In this document: piece after piece, positions 52,566 to 60,889 of the stretch
Position numbering within the stretch: the first letter of the stretch is position 1
Layout: every line of letters begins with the position of its first letter
Source: Devosia sp.
Lineage (GTDB): Bacteria; Pseudomonadota; Alphaproteobacteria; Rhizobiales; Devosiaceae
Length of the DNA: 64,000 nt
Direction: 5' to 3'
Assembly (NCBI RefSeq): GCF_017307495.1
Contig: NZ_JAFKHE010000029.1
Span: forward strand, 27,959 to 91,958
The notes under the pieces: model-generated
What the model saw: only the letters and a program-made list of their open reading frames with translations
What the model was told of the DNA's origin: nothing
Database searches by the model: none
Translations under genes and position numbers: made by a program

Positions 52566-52642
52566 TGGCGCACCCGACACGATTCGAACGTGTGGCCTCC
52601 ACCTTCGGAGGGTGGCGCTCTATCCAGCTGAGCTACGGGTGC
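52566..52642 (-). tRNA. tRNA-Arg (anticodon CCG), intact
   Basis: On the - strand the sequence folds as a tRNA. The acceptor stem is GCACCCG/CGGGTGC, the D arm is AGCTCAGCTGGATAGAGC, the anticodon arm is CCACC-CTCCGAA-GGTGG (anticodon CCG), and the T arm contains GTTCGAATC. A discriminator G and an encoded CCA (52566-52568) follow. It reads CGG codons. Its 3' end points to the defence operon, so integration at its 3' end would place the element to the left. Confidence 0.93.
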
Positions 52643-52890
52643 ATCAATGTTCAGATAGTGTCCGAGATCGAGCAGGGTCAATCCCGAATCAGGTAATCGC
52701 ATCGGCGCAAACGGAGCGGGTTTAGCCCTGCCGATTGTCGCCGTTTGTCCTCCAGAACCTCCTTTCAGCTTGCTTCCGCGGTGCTTCCGCGACCTCAGAA
52801 CCGATCTTGTTGCGTCCTCCGAGTTTCACCAATCGCTTGGTTTCCCTCGATTTTTTCGACACCCTCGATCAGCAGGCTTGACTTAGCCCT

Positions 52891-52932
52891 GCCTTCGGAG
52901 GGCAACGCTCTATCCAGCTGAGCTACGGGCGC
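52891..52932 (-). pseudogene. 5' half of a second tRNA-Arg (CCG)
   Basis: The - strand reads GCGCCCG (acceptor), the D arm identical to that of the intact tRNA, and GTTGCC-CTCCGAA-GGC, and then stops matching. This is a tRNA-Arg(CCG) as far as the 3' side of its anticodon stem. The remaining half is found 76 bases away on the other strand. Confidence 0.8.
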
Positions 52933-53008
52933 AATCCGTGGAAGGTGGATAGCCGATCCCGGCTGCTTCGGCAACGAGGGATTTTGCGAAGGAGCGGCGC
53001 TCTGGTGC

Positions 53009-53045
53009 GGCAAAGGTCATACGTTCGAATCGTGTCGGGCGCGCC
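53009..53045 (+). pseudogene. 3' half of the second tRNA-Arg, on the opposite strand
   Basis: The + strand reads GGCAA (anticodon stem 3' side), a variable loop, a T arm ATACG-TTCGAAT-CGTGT and acceptor CGGGCGC, followed by GCC. It pairs perfectly with the GCGCCCG acceptor of the 5' half at 52926-52932 and with its TTGCC anticodon stem. The two pieces would rebuild a whole tRNA if the segment 52891-53011 were flipped. Confidence 0.78.
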
Positions 53046-53189
53046 GCGGCTGTGGCGAGCGGGTCGCGAACCGGAAGGGTGTTCGCAACACTCTGAACGA
53101 AATCACAGGAGTCTATCGAAACTATCGATGCGGACGGCATCCCAGTCGCGGCGATAGAATGCGTCGAAACCGGCTGAAGCGGATACTTC

Positions 53190-53981
53190 TCATTGCGCGC
53201 TCTGAAGGCGGGCGAGCAACCTCTGCCCTGTCTCATGTTTGCGTTCGGTCGTGAACCGTCCGAAGGGCTTGTCGGCCGCCGATGCATTGACGAAAACCAA
53301 CGGGCGCCCCTTCCGGGAGGGTATGCTGCCAACCTGAACCAACAGGGGTGCCCGCAGCAGCTTACCCTTGGCGGCCGTGCGGTGTTCGGCAAGGCGTTCC
53401 CAGCGTCGTCCCGCCTCGAAGTCCGCGTTCCACGTCTCTAAGTGCCCCCACCCAAGGGACGCCACGACGATGTCAGGTTCGAGTTCATCGATAAGCCATT
53501 CGAAGATGTGCCGTCCAACCGTTGTCAATTTCGCGCGCTGCTCAATCGTTAGCTTCGACCATGTAGGCGACGTCGCGATGGGCGAGCACATATCAAGGTG
53601 GAGGGCCGTCGAGGCATAGTCTCCGTTCGCCATCTTGCCCCCGTAAGATGCTTCCAGCCCATTGAGCACTGGCTCAAACGAGTTGAACCAGGATCCATAC
53701 GGATGGCACCTGAAATAGGCGCCGAGCTGCGCCTCCAGTTCTGCTGGTCCCTGAAGGCCCTTGGCTACGTCGAACCGTGGCTTATCGTCGGGAAATTCCC
53801 GATTAGAAGGATTGAGGGCGGCGGTCAGCACTCGCAGCGGCGATGCCAGGTAGCGTTTCAAATCGCCGAAATACGGGATGGGTAAGCTGTGCGGGACAAC
53901 GAAATCGAGTTCCCGCACCTCGGCCAGATGGGCCAGGCAACGGCTGTAGAAGTTGGCATCGAGCAGGGTTTCTCCGCTCAT
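53190..53981 (-). CDS. Hypothetical protein, possibly uracil-DNA-glycosylase fold
   Basis: The 263-residue soluble protein contains LRVLTAALNPSNREFPDD, reminiscent of the glycosylase-superfamily strand-loop with an NPS/NPG turn, and later PDIVVASLGWGHLE. I do not recognise a named family, so the fold suggestion is weak. It overlaps the HsdR remnant upstream by 4 bases and lies in a cluster of defence genes. Confidence 0.65.
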   Translation of the reverse strand: MSGETLLDANFYSRCLAHLAEVRELDFVVPHSLPIPYFGDLKRYLASPLRVLTAALNPSNREFPDDKPRFDVAKGLQGPAELEAQLGAYFRCHPYGSWFNSFEPVLNGLEASYGGKMANGDYASTALHLDMCSPIATSPTWSKLTIEQRAKLTTVGRHIFEWLIDELEPDIVVASLGWGHLETWNADFEAGRRWERLAEHRTAAKGKLLRAPLLVQVGSIPSRKGRPLVFVNASAADKPFGRFTTERKHETGQRLLARLQSAQ

Positions 53982-54217
53982 TCCGCCGCCTCAAGTTCGC
54001 CGATCAGCGTGATCGGGATATTCGGCTTGTAGTAGAGAACAAAGTCCGCCTTCTTCGCCTTGCCTTGAGTGACTAGCTTGCCGCGCACGACAACGCGGCC
54101 CTTGGTGAAACAGACCTCTTCACGGACCTGCACCATTTCGTCCCAGCCGGCGCGTTTGACCGCTGGCAGGATGAACTTCGTGCAGATGTCACGCTCGGTG
54201 AGGATCCGCTTATCCAT
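53978..54217 (-). pseudogene. N-terminal remnant of a type I restriction subunit (HsdR)
   Basis: The 79 residues (MDKRILTERDICTKFILPAV, VQVREEVCFTKGRVVVRGKL, ADFVLYYKPNIPITLI) match the start of HsdR-type proteins. These normally continue through the nuclease domain into a helicase of ~800 residues. Here the frame ends after ITLIGELEAAE, exactly at the start of the next gene. The catalytic nuclease and helicase parts are absent. It may be merely a relic, or its translation may drive the overlapping gene. Confidence 0.72.
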
Positions 54218-54356
54218 GAGGGTTAGCTGTCTCGCATTTGGCGTGAGGTTGCGCCGAAACAGCAGCGGTGAGGATCAAAATGTTGCTCGCACGAGACAGA
54301 CAGGTAGCTGCTCACTATGCTCGTCACATGAAGCATGTCCAGCCGGATCGATCGGA

Positions 54357-55370
54357 ATGCGAGTGCCCCTGACTGTCGCTGCTGTTCATCAGGCCATAGC
54401 CGAATTCAACAATCTCGGACGCGAGACGTTCCTCCGCACCTACGGTTTCGGCACAGCCAAGGACTACATGCTCCTGGTCGACGGTCGCGAATACGACTCG
54501 AAGGCGATCGTCGCCGTCGCCCACAAATACCTCCCCGGCGACGGACGACCGCTGAGGCACGATGAACTGTCGGGTGGCGTTGCCGATGCCGTCAGAAAGC
54601 TAACGGAGCTGAATTTTCACGTGGTGCGGCGCTCCGACCGGGTGGACTGGACCTGGGACGAGCATGTGCTCGCGCTGGAGCTCTATTTCGTCAACCCCGC
54701 ATCCCCTCCCGGTAAGGCCAGTGCCGAGGTTTTGGCGCTGTCACAGCTCCTTCAGCATCTAGGCGACCGGAAAGGTATCGAACGAGGCGAGACCTACCGC
54801 AACGCCAACGGCGTCTACATGAAGATGATGAACTTCCGGCGTTTCGATCCCGCGTTCCAGGCGGTTGGCAAGGTTGGCCTGTCTCAGGGCAACAAGCTCG
54901 AGGAAGAGGTCTGGGTCACGTTCGCGAACGATCGACAGGCACTGGCTCGGGCGGCAGCCGCAATCCGAACCGCGATCGACGACGTTGCGGTCAGCGTTCA
55001 GGATGAACTCTACGAGGCCGAGGAAGGCGGTCTGATCCTGCGCCTGCATCTGTCCCGAGAGCGGAATCGGGCTCTGGTCCAACGGAAGCGCGACCAGGCA
55101 CGCGAGCGACATGGCCTCCTGGTCTGTGAAGCGTGCGACTTCGACTTCTCAACCGCCTATGGCGAGCTCGGTTTCGGCTTCATCGAGGTGCATCATCGAA
55201 AGCCGGTCGCGTCATTGCAACCAGGCGACAGGACGAAGCTGGAAGATCTCGCTCTCGTCTGCGCGAACTGTCACCGGATGCTGCATCGTCGTAACGCGCT
55301 GCTCAGCGTCGAAGATCTCCGCGCTATCGTCGGCCAGCCGCGTCGTCGCCTCAGTTCGGACGCTGCATAG
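54357..55370 (+). CDS. HNH endonuclease with probable sulfur-binding domain (ScoMcrA-like)
   Basis: From ATG 54357 it has 337 residues. N-terminal ~85 residues: head domain (FGTAKDYMLLVDGREYDSKA). About 95-210: WTWDEHVLALELYF, LSQLLQHL, NANGVYMKMMNFRRFDP, the pattern of the sulfur-binding domain of ScoMcrA-type enzymes. About 245-325: HNH nuclease with CEACDFDF, FIEVHHRKPVA and LALVCANCHRMLHR. Family role: type IV restriction of phosphorothioate-modified DNA. It is divergent from the HsdR remnant. Readings upstream of 54357 cross the divergent gene. Confidence 0.82.
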   Translation: MRVPLTVAAVHQAIAEFNNLGRETFLRTYGFGTAKDYMLLVDGREYDSKAIVAVAHKYLPGDGRPLRHDELSGGVADAVRKLTELNFHVVRRSDRVDWTWDEHVLALELYFVNPASPPGKASAEVLALSQLLQHLGDRKGIERGETYRNANGVYMKMMNFRRFDPAFQAVGKVGLSQGNKLEEEVWVTFANDRQALARAAAAIRTAIDDVAVSVQDELYEAEEGGLILRLHLSRERNRALVQRKRDQARERHGLLVCEACDFDFSTAYGELGFGFIEVHHRKPVASLQPGDRTKLEDLALVCANCHRMLHRRNALLSVEDLRAIVGQPRRRLSSDAA

Positions 55371-55456
55371 GACGCGTTCAGGTGGTCCGTGGCGAGCGTC
55401 AGAGCTCTGAACGCAGCTGACCAGCTCGGCGCCGCCGAGCCAGCCAGGGAGCGCCC

Positions 55457-55840
55457 TTAGTAACCGCGCTCGGCCCGGATCGCGCTGCCCAGCTGATTCA
55501 CATTGCGCTCAAGGTAGCCCAGGTTTTTGTCGAACCTGGCGCGCAGCTTGTCGTTGCAACCTTCCGGCGGCAGGCTGCGGATCTCCTTGTAACCCGCATC
55601 GATCATCTGTTCCTTGGCCCGCCGGCCGCGACTACCGATGCCCGTAGTAGCGACTGACGCCACGTCATTCAAAACCTTGATCGGCAGCTTTGCCTCGAGG
55701 TCGCGGCAGACGGTGGCGATCGCCGTGAGCTTGCCCCAGACGTCACTGATCTGGTCGATAGGGCCGTCCGGCTTCGGGCCGGCGTAATCAATAGGCCCGG
55801 CGCGGATCTCGCTGCGATCACTAGCCGCTATGGCGTTCAT
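55457..55840 (-). CDS. Hypothetical protein
   Basis: The 127-residue protein has no signal peptide or membrane segment. It has a helical, charged C-terminus (GCNDKLRARFDKNLGYLERNVNQL) and one cysteine at the middle (ATVCRDLEAKLPIKVL). I recognise no family. It lies downstream of and on the same strand as the RloC-like gene, 85 bases after its stop, and could be a partner or a separate gene. Real coding is likely but not certain. Confidence 0.5.
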   Translation of the reverse strand: MNAIAASDRSEIRAGPIDYAGPKPDGPIDQISDVWGKLTAIATVCRDLEAKLPIKVLNDVASVATTGIGSRGRRAKEQMIDAGYKEIRSLPPEGCNDKLRARFDKNLGYLERNVNQLGSAIRAERGY

Positions 55841-55925
55841 CCGCGCACCTTGCTCCGCGTTACCCGGTCAGTGTCGTCGAGAAGAAGCACCCTGCGATCT
55901 AGTGCCCCCTGTATGGCCGGAAAAC

Positions 55926-58226
55926 CTACCCCCCGACGTCCTCCCCCAGAGCGGCCGGCTTCACCACTTCGACCAGAATCGTGGCGGTCCCAGCAACAGG
56001 CGCCTCATCTGGAACAGGTTCCGGACTTGGCGCCTCGTGCCCCATCATCATTGCGTAGTGCGCCCCATGGTTCGTTACCTCGAATATCTGCCTGAATACC
56101 GCTAGATATCGAGCAACTGTTGCGTCATCTGCCGTAACGTAGAGGTCGTCTGTGAAATTGTGAGAACCGTCATTGATCCATGAAAACAAGGACGCACAGA
56201 CCTGTTGATCGCGCCCCTCGAACTTCGCGGCCACCGCATCTTTGTCCATATTCCCCAGAATCGTGAAATAGTGCTCCAAGATCCGCCGCAAGACATTTTG
56301 GATCGTTAAATTCGATCGATTCGGATTTTTAACCTCCGACCAGAGGAGCTCATATGACGTCCTGATCGGATTCGTTTCATGACTCGAGAGGATCGTCGCA
56401 TCATTTGCTTTGCGCGCCACCCAGAATGTCTCATGCGCTCGGCGAGTTCCTTGCCGCTTAGGATCGAACGACACCTCCTTGTGGAAATAGATGTTGTGGG
56501 TCAGCATGAAGACCTGCTTCACACGCCCGCCGCCTTCTGCTGCCTCGGCCAAAATCCGTTTGATGAGCGAACTGACTATGAAGAGCACGTCGCTGTCGAG
56601 GCTGGACACCGGGTCATCAAAAACTACCACTCGGTCGACGTTCACGCCGCTGGCAGTCGTGCTGCCGCCGATCAGGTGATAGAAATACAGGAAGGTGATG
56701 AAGCTGCGCTCACCTTCGCTGAGCGTTTCAGTGGCCTCGCTCCCGTCCCCGCGCACAATTCGATAGAACTGGCCTTTGTCGCCAGTGGCAGCTAAATTGA
56801 AGCTCGTGAAACCGAATGACGTCAGAGTATTGTTGATCGCCGTCACCGTGGGCTGAACACTAGTCACACCCTTTTCCAGTTCGGCCAACACCGCACGCGC
56901 CGCATTCAGATCCGTCGTCTTTGAAACGATCCCCGCCGTAAGCCCGGCAACCGCCTTGTCGAGGCCCGCCTTACCGGAACTGTAAGGCCCAATGATATTC
57001 CTGTTCTCTTCGATCAGGCATTTCCAGATTTCGGAAGTCAGCGTCTTACGTTCAGCGACAAGATTGTCGACCAAGGCGTTATGTCGCGCGGTCTGATTGT
57101 TCGCACTCTCGATGAGAGCGGCTATTTGCCCGAGCGCCTCGTCGAGGGGCTCCAGCGTGACCGGCATGCTGGGTTCCTTGCGCTTCCGTTCAATGTGGCG
57201 CTTGTTGAGCGCGATGAGAGACTGCAGCCGATCCCTCAACGGCCGCAGCGCCTCGATGTCGATATGTGTGGCGCCAGAGCCAAGCGCCACATCGACCACC
57301 CCGAGGATCGCGCCAGCGAATGTGTCATAGGCTTGTTCCGTTCGAGCGATCTCCCCGACGTCGGCAACGTATGCTTCGTCGAAAAATGCGTTCAGCTTCG
57401 CAAGCAGTTCCGCATCGAGGGCCTTCTGACAAAACGGGCATGGCGCCCCGGCGCCCGCGGCGTATTGGAGCCCCTCTCGAACCCAGTCGCTGCTTCCTAA
57501 CCGGCGGATAAGTGCGGCTATGTCGATATCTTCTTTGCCGACGACCTTCTTCGAGAGAACCGGACGCTGTTCAAGAGCAAGTAGATCGGCGCCGTTGATT
57601 GATTGCAGTATTGGTAAACGGGCAACTCCCTCGGCAAAGACCGTGCGGGCGCGCACCTTCAGATCATCGACAGATTGCAACGCCGCCTGGTTTGCGGCCG
57701 CCTCTTCGAGAACCTTGTCGCAGAACCTGGCACGTGAATTACGCACGCCTGAGAACGCTCCCTGGAAATGGGCATCATGGGCGGATTTGATCTTCCAGCA
57801 CTCCGCCTCGAAGGACTCACGCAAGGCGCGAAGCTCGGCATGTTTTCCCGTTGTGCCGGCGTGATCTCCCAGCGTGGCCTTCAGCTTTCCGATCTGCTCT
57901 TCGATCTCCTCAACCTTGCCGCGCGCCTCCTCAATTCTCTCCAAAGTGTCAGTTGCGACTTCACCGAGCGTGAAAATGCCGCGGAGGGGCTGAGAGAAAT
58001 TGTGAGCAACGAAATCACGATTATAGACGAGTGTTTCTAGCGACCGGCCGTTGCGCCAGGCAATGGTGCAGGATGGATATGAGGCAGGATCAGCAATAAC
58101 TCGCGATATTGTCGTTTTTCCCGATCCGTTGGCTCCGAACAGAAAGTTGATCGGCCTTAGGCCGTTAAGGCGCTGCGGATCTTCACCATAGGTCGCCACT
58201 TTAGCAATGCCGACTTCTTCGATCAC
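55926..58226 (-). CDS. RloC/PrrC-like AAA ATPase, probable anticodon nuclease
   Basis: The 766-residue protein starts at GTG 58226. Motifs in order: Walker A FGANGSGKTT (30-39), coiled coils around a CPFC zinc hook (263-266), ABC signature TLSEGERSFI, Walker B VVVFDDPVSSLDSD, and a C-terminal segment with VLRRILEHYF (R-x3-E) and SWINDGSHNF (His) at about 645-690. Known RloC/PrrC nucleases use an Arg-Glu-His set and cut tRNA anticodon loops on phage infection. The fit is good, but the nuclease triad is by pattern only. Confidence 0.82.
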   Translation of the reverse strand: MIEEVGIAKVATYGEDPQRLNGLRPINFLFGANGSGKTTISRVIADPASYPSCTIAWRNGRSLETLVYNRDFVAHNFSQPLRGIFTLGEVATDTLERIEEARGKVEEIEEQIGKLKATLGDHAGTTGKHAELRALRESFEAECWKIKSAHDAHFQGAFSGVRNSRARFCDKVLEEAAANQAALQSVDDLKVRARTVFAEGVARLPILQSINGADLLALEQRPVLSKKVVGKEDIDIAALIRRLGSSDWVREGLQYAAGAGAPCPFCQKALDAELLAKLNAFFDEAYVADVGEIARTEQAYDTFAGAILGVVDVALGSGATHIDIEALRPLRDRLQSLIALNKRHIERKRKEPSMPVTLEPLDEALGQIAALIESANNQTARHNALVDNLVAERKTLTSEIWKCLIEENRNIIGPYSSGKAGLDKAVAGLTAGIVSKTTDLNAARAVLAELEKGVTSVQPTVTAINNTLTSFGFTSFNLAATGDKGQFYRIVRGDGSEATETLSEGERSFITFLYFYHLIGGSTTASGVNVDRVVVFDDPVSSLDSDVLFIVSSLIKRILAEAAEGGGRVKQVFMLTHNIYFHKEVSFDPKRQGTRRAHETFWVARKANDATILSSHETNPIRTSYELLWSEVKNPNRSNLTIQNVLRRILEHYFTILGNMDKDAVAAKFEGRDQQVCASLFSWINDGSHNFTDDLYVTADDATVARYLAVFRQIFEVTNHGAHYAMMMGHEAPSPEPVPDEAPVAGTATILVEVVKPAALGEDVGG

Positions 58227-58576
58227 GGCTCGCCCCCCGAAAAGAAGACGGCGTGATTGTTTCTGATCTGTTGCCGTCCTTGGTGATTGGGCGTTAATCG
58301 TTGAAGAAAATCAATCTCAATATATGGTAACCGGAGAAGCCAGGAGGCATTTGACCGATCAGTTCGCGCCCCGGCGCCGCATCGCCGCGGAAATCCTGAT
58401 CCGAGGCGTCGGCAGCATGCGACTCTTGACGTGACATAGGTCGGCGAGCGCTTCTTGCGCTCCCTGCGAGAACGCGCCGGATGGACCGGTTCGGGCCGCG
58501 GAAACGTATCGCGCGCATTTCAAAGTCGACTGGTCTGCTGCACTGAACCTTAGCGCCTCTCCGCTAAGCTAGCCTG
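58227..58576. other. Gap upstream of the RloC-like gene
   Basis: About 350 bases. It should hold the promoters of the RloC-like gene (left) and the small anchored protein (right). I see no RNA gene, repeat or clear promoter. Confidence 0.35.
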
Positions 58577-58891
58577 ATGACAGTTGTTCGATTCAGAACA
58601 CGACGGCCAAGACGGGCATTCGATCTACGTCTGCTTGCCGGAGGCGGCGCAGCGGTCGTTACCCTGGCCGCCCTATGCGCCGGCATATGGATCTATCGCG
58701 AGCCGCTTAAAGCCGCAGCGCTTCCGAATTGTCAGATCCGCGGAAACATCAGCTCCACCAGCGAGCGCATCTATCATGTTCCAGGCCAGCGATATTATGC
58801 CGACGTCGTCGTGCATTGGTGGCGCGGAGAGCGATGGTTCTGCACTGAGGCCGACGCCAAGCGAGCCGGCTGGCGTCGCGCCAGGATCTGA
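58577..58891 (+). CDS. Small membrane-anchored protein with 'sunset' domain
   Basis: The 104-residue protein has an Arg-rich N-terminus, one membrane helix (about 19-42) and a C-terminal domain with CQIRGNISSTSERIYHVPG, RYYADVVV and GERWFCTEADAKRAGWRRA. This domain is known from nuclease-associated and stand-alone proteins and is rich in Trp/Cys. Two cysteines may pair outside the cytoplasm. The role is unknown. Confidence 0.8.
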   Translation: MTVVRFRTRRPRRAFDLRLLAGGGAAVVTLAALCAGIWIYREPLKAAALPNCQIRGNISSTSERIYHVPGQRYYADVVVHWWRGERWFCTEADAKRAGWRRARI

Positions 58892-59606
58892 CAACCTCAG
58901 ATGCGCTATCGCGGCCAGCCTCGAGCAGCGCTCCACCGACCGCAGTGACGACGCAGATGCGCCCTAGGATTCGCAGGGAGAGTCACGAGCTGGATCCGCA
59001 GCGCTGAGCGCGACCCATGCAGCGCAAACGGGTTGTTGCTGCCGGTGAGCTTCCCTTCGTCCTGGGTTACGGCGAGGCTCCAGATGTTCGTCGTCGGGAT
59101 TTTCCGGCACCGCAGATATCCGCAGTGAAGGTCCGTCTCGGCATCTATTCGAATGCGGTCATCGCTATCGCGCGCGCCTCTCCGGGGACGCCCTGCAAGC
59201 GAGAACCAATCGAAATTTGCGCCCCAGGCTGCGAAATGTCGAAATCAGTGAACCTGCGACATCAGGCTGCAATGCAGGTCGTGTGCCGAGATCTTTTTTG
59301 ATTTCGGCGTTCCAGGGCAACTTAGGGTAAACTTACGGTCAACCAGCGACTGATTTCATAGAGGTTTCCGCGCTGCGTGGTTTACCTTGCGGGCCGCCCC
59401 AAATAGGTATTCTGGTGCCCTCTCGGCATGTTGGTTGACCGCAAGTTGTCCAAATGCACCCTCTTGGTTGACCAGGGTAAACCACGCGCACCAAGCTCGC
59501 GTCGCGCTATCGTAGTTGACTTTCCCGGAAGCCAATATCACTGGATCATTGGTGGCCTCCCGAGGGATAGGCCTATACATTTATAGCCATATGCTTAGAG
59601 TTGTGT
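58892..59606. other. Non-coding stretch with a repeat cluster
   Basis: About 715 bases. Two small open frames (59,017-59,301 + and 59,356-59,580 -) have no recognisable features, and the second is made largely of repeat sequence. The right part (59,325-59,485) holds the TGGTTGACC repeat cluster described separately. Confidence 0.45.
59325..59485. repeat. Cluster of TGGTTGACC and GTGGTTTACC repeats
   Basis: TGGTTGACC occurs at 59432-59440 and 59465-59473, and inverted at 59337-59345. GTGGTTTACC at 59377-59386 pairs with its exact inverse at 59476-59485. The element around the inverted copy (59325-59346) and the one at 59431-59451 form a 21-bp imperfect inverted repeat. It lies about 120 bases before the recombinase-like gene and could be its binding or crossover site. 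Confidence 0.7.
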
Positions 59607-60356
59607 ATGCCCGCGACATCGAAACGGCCGGCGATCGCGTTTATCTTTGCCGTTGTCCGCAAGCTCCCTAACTCCGGCGCCGAGCTAGCGACGTTAGCCC
59701 CAGTCGCCGAGCAACATCGCCTCATCGCGGTTCAAGTCCAGCGCGGCTTCGTCGGCAAGGGCGCGCGACACGCAGTGACGACGTATCGGCGGCAGCGCTT
59801 CGTCGACCATCCCGCGTTCGGTCAAGCATGCGACGACGCAAGGGCGATCAGTGGGACGCTGCTCATCGGCGATGTCTTTGGCAGCATGCGAAACCTGGAA
59901 GCTCCGGACGCGATCCATTGCATGAAGGCGCTGGACGCCTTGGAGATCGATGTCATTAACGCGCTCGACGGTCGCATGTGGACGTCATACGCGACCTCGG
60001 AAAAGCAGAGTCTATATCGCGCTGAGAAAACTCGCTCCCAATTGAGAGGCGTGCGGATCAAGAGCGGGATGCCGAAGAAGCTTGCGGCCATCTCGATTGC
60101 CGATGCTCACCGGAGACAGAAGCGCGCTGCAACCACGCTGCAAAAGAATGCCTATAGACGTGCACTCGCGTTGAAGGAAGTCGTGAGCGAGATCCTGTCC
60201 AGCACCGGCGCCGAGTCGATCTCGGCCAGCGTTCTTGCAAAAGAACTCAACACTCGAGGAATTCGTTCTTCTCGGGGAAAAAATTGGTCGCCTACAACTG
60301 CTGACCGTCTCTGGACACGTTTGAAAGAGATGGAAAAGCTCGATGACCCCTCGTAG
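59607..60356 (+). CDS. Serine-recombinase-like protein lacking the catalytic serine
   Basis: From ATG 59607 it has 249 residues. The layout follows resolvase/invertase proteins: a first strand AIAFIFAVV where active enzymes have YxRVS, a second-strand region TLLIGDVFGSMRNL where they have an R-x-x-R core, and a long helix EKQSLYRAEKTRSQLRG. The C-terminal module has LNTRGIRSSRGKNWSPTTADRLW, as in the recombinase DNA-binding domain. The expected serine is absent, so it may be a DNA-binding relic or regulator. Confidence 0.68.
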   Translation: MPATSKRPAIAFIFAVVRKLPNSGAELATLAPVAEQHRLIAVQVQRGFVGKGARHAVTTYRRQRFVDHPAFGQACDDARAISGTLLIGDVFGSMRNLEAPDAIHCMKALDALEIDVINALDGRMWTSYATSEKQSLYRAEKTRSQLRGVRIKSGMPKKLAAISIADAHRRQKRAATTLQKNAYRRALALKEVVSEILSSTGAESISASVLAKELNTRGIRSSRGKNWSPTTADRLWTRLKEMEKLDDPS

Positions 60357-60889
60357 GCGTCAGGTAATCGTCGATCAGCTCCTTCCAGAGAAGACTTTCT
60401 CCCTCCAAAACCTGCTACCAAAAGTGGTGGCAGGTGAGAGAGAGATTTCCTTCCGTCGAAGTGGCTGGAGAACCTGACAGCAGCTACGCTGCAGCCTGGT
60501 GGCGTCCATTGACCAGGCATGCGGTTCCGAATCTCGATCCTTTCGGATCACGCGGTTATCGAGACGAATCTCGAAGCCTTCTGATGCTGCACAGCACTCA
60601 ACAGCACCAGAAGCGGAAGATGCGGCCGAACGCAGAGCTTCCGTCTTTTTTGCGCGTTTGCAGCGATCTGCTGCCGGTGCAACCTGCGCCTAGGCGTCCT
60701 ACCTCTCAGTAGGGGAGCGCTAGCCCGATATCCCGTTCGGTGTGGCGCCTCATAGCGACCGTCCTGTATTCGGTGCGCCGTTATTTCAAGGCCACTATGA
60801 GATCCCCGAGGAGATCTGTTAGCGCAAATATTGTATCAGTAGGGGCGCGGCGTGTCGGGCACTTTAACATCGCAAGCTCCGATTAGGCT
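60357..60889. other. Gap without supported genes
   Basis: About 530 bases between the recombinase-like gene and the exported protein on the other strand. The open frames here are short and in shadow positions. I see no RNA gene or repeat of note. Confidence 0.4.

Noticed and set aside
52508..52725. Small frames over the intact tRNA-Arg (for example 62 residues with HPTRFERVAS)
   Set aside because: Translation of the antisense of the tRNA; not a gene.
52910..53392. 160-residue frame antisense to the tRNA 3' half
   Set aside because: Its RPTRFERMTF segment is the well-known artefact of translating a tRNA gene backwards.
59017..59580. Two small frames (94 residues + and 74 residues -)
   Set aside because: No signal, helix or family pattern; the second is encoded by the inverted-repeat cluster.
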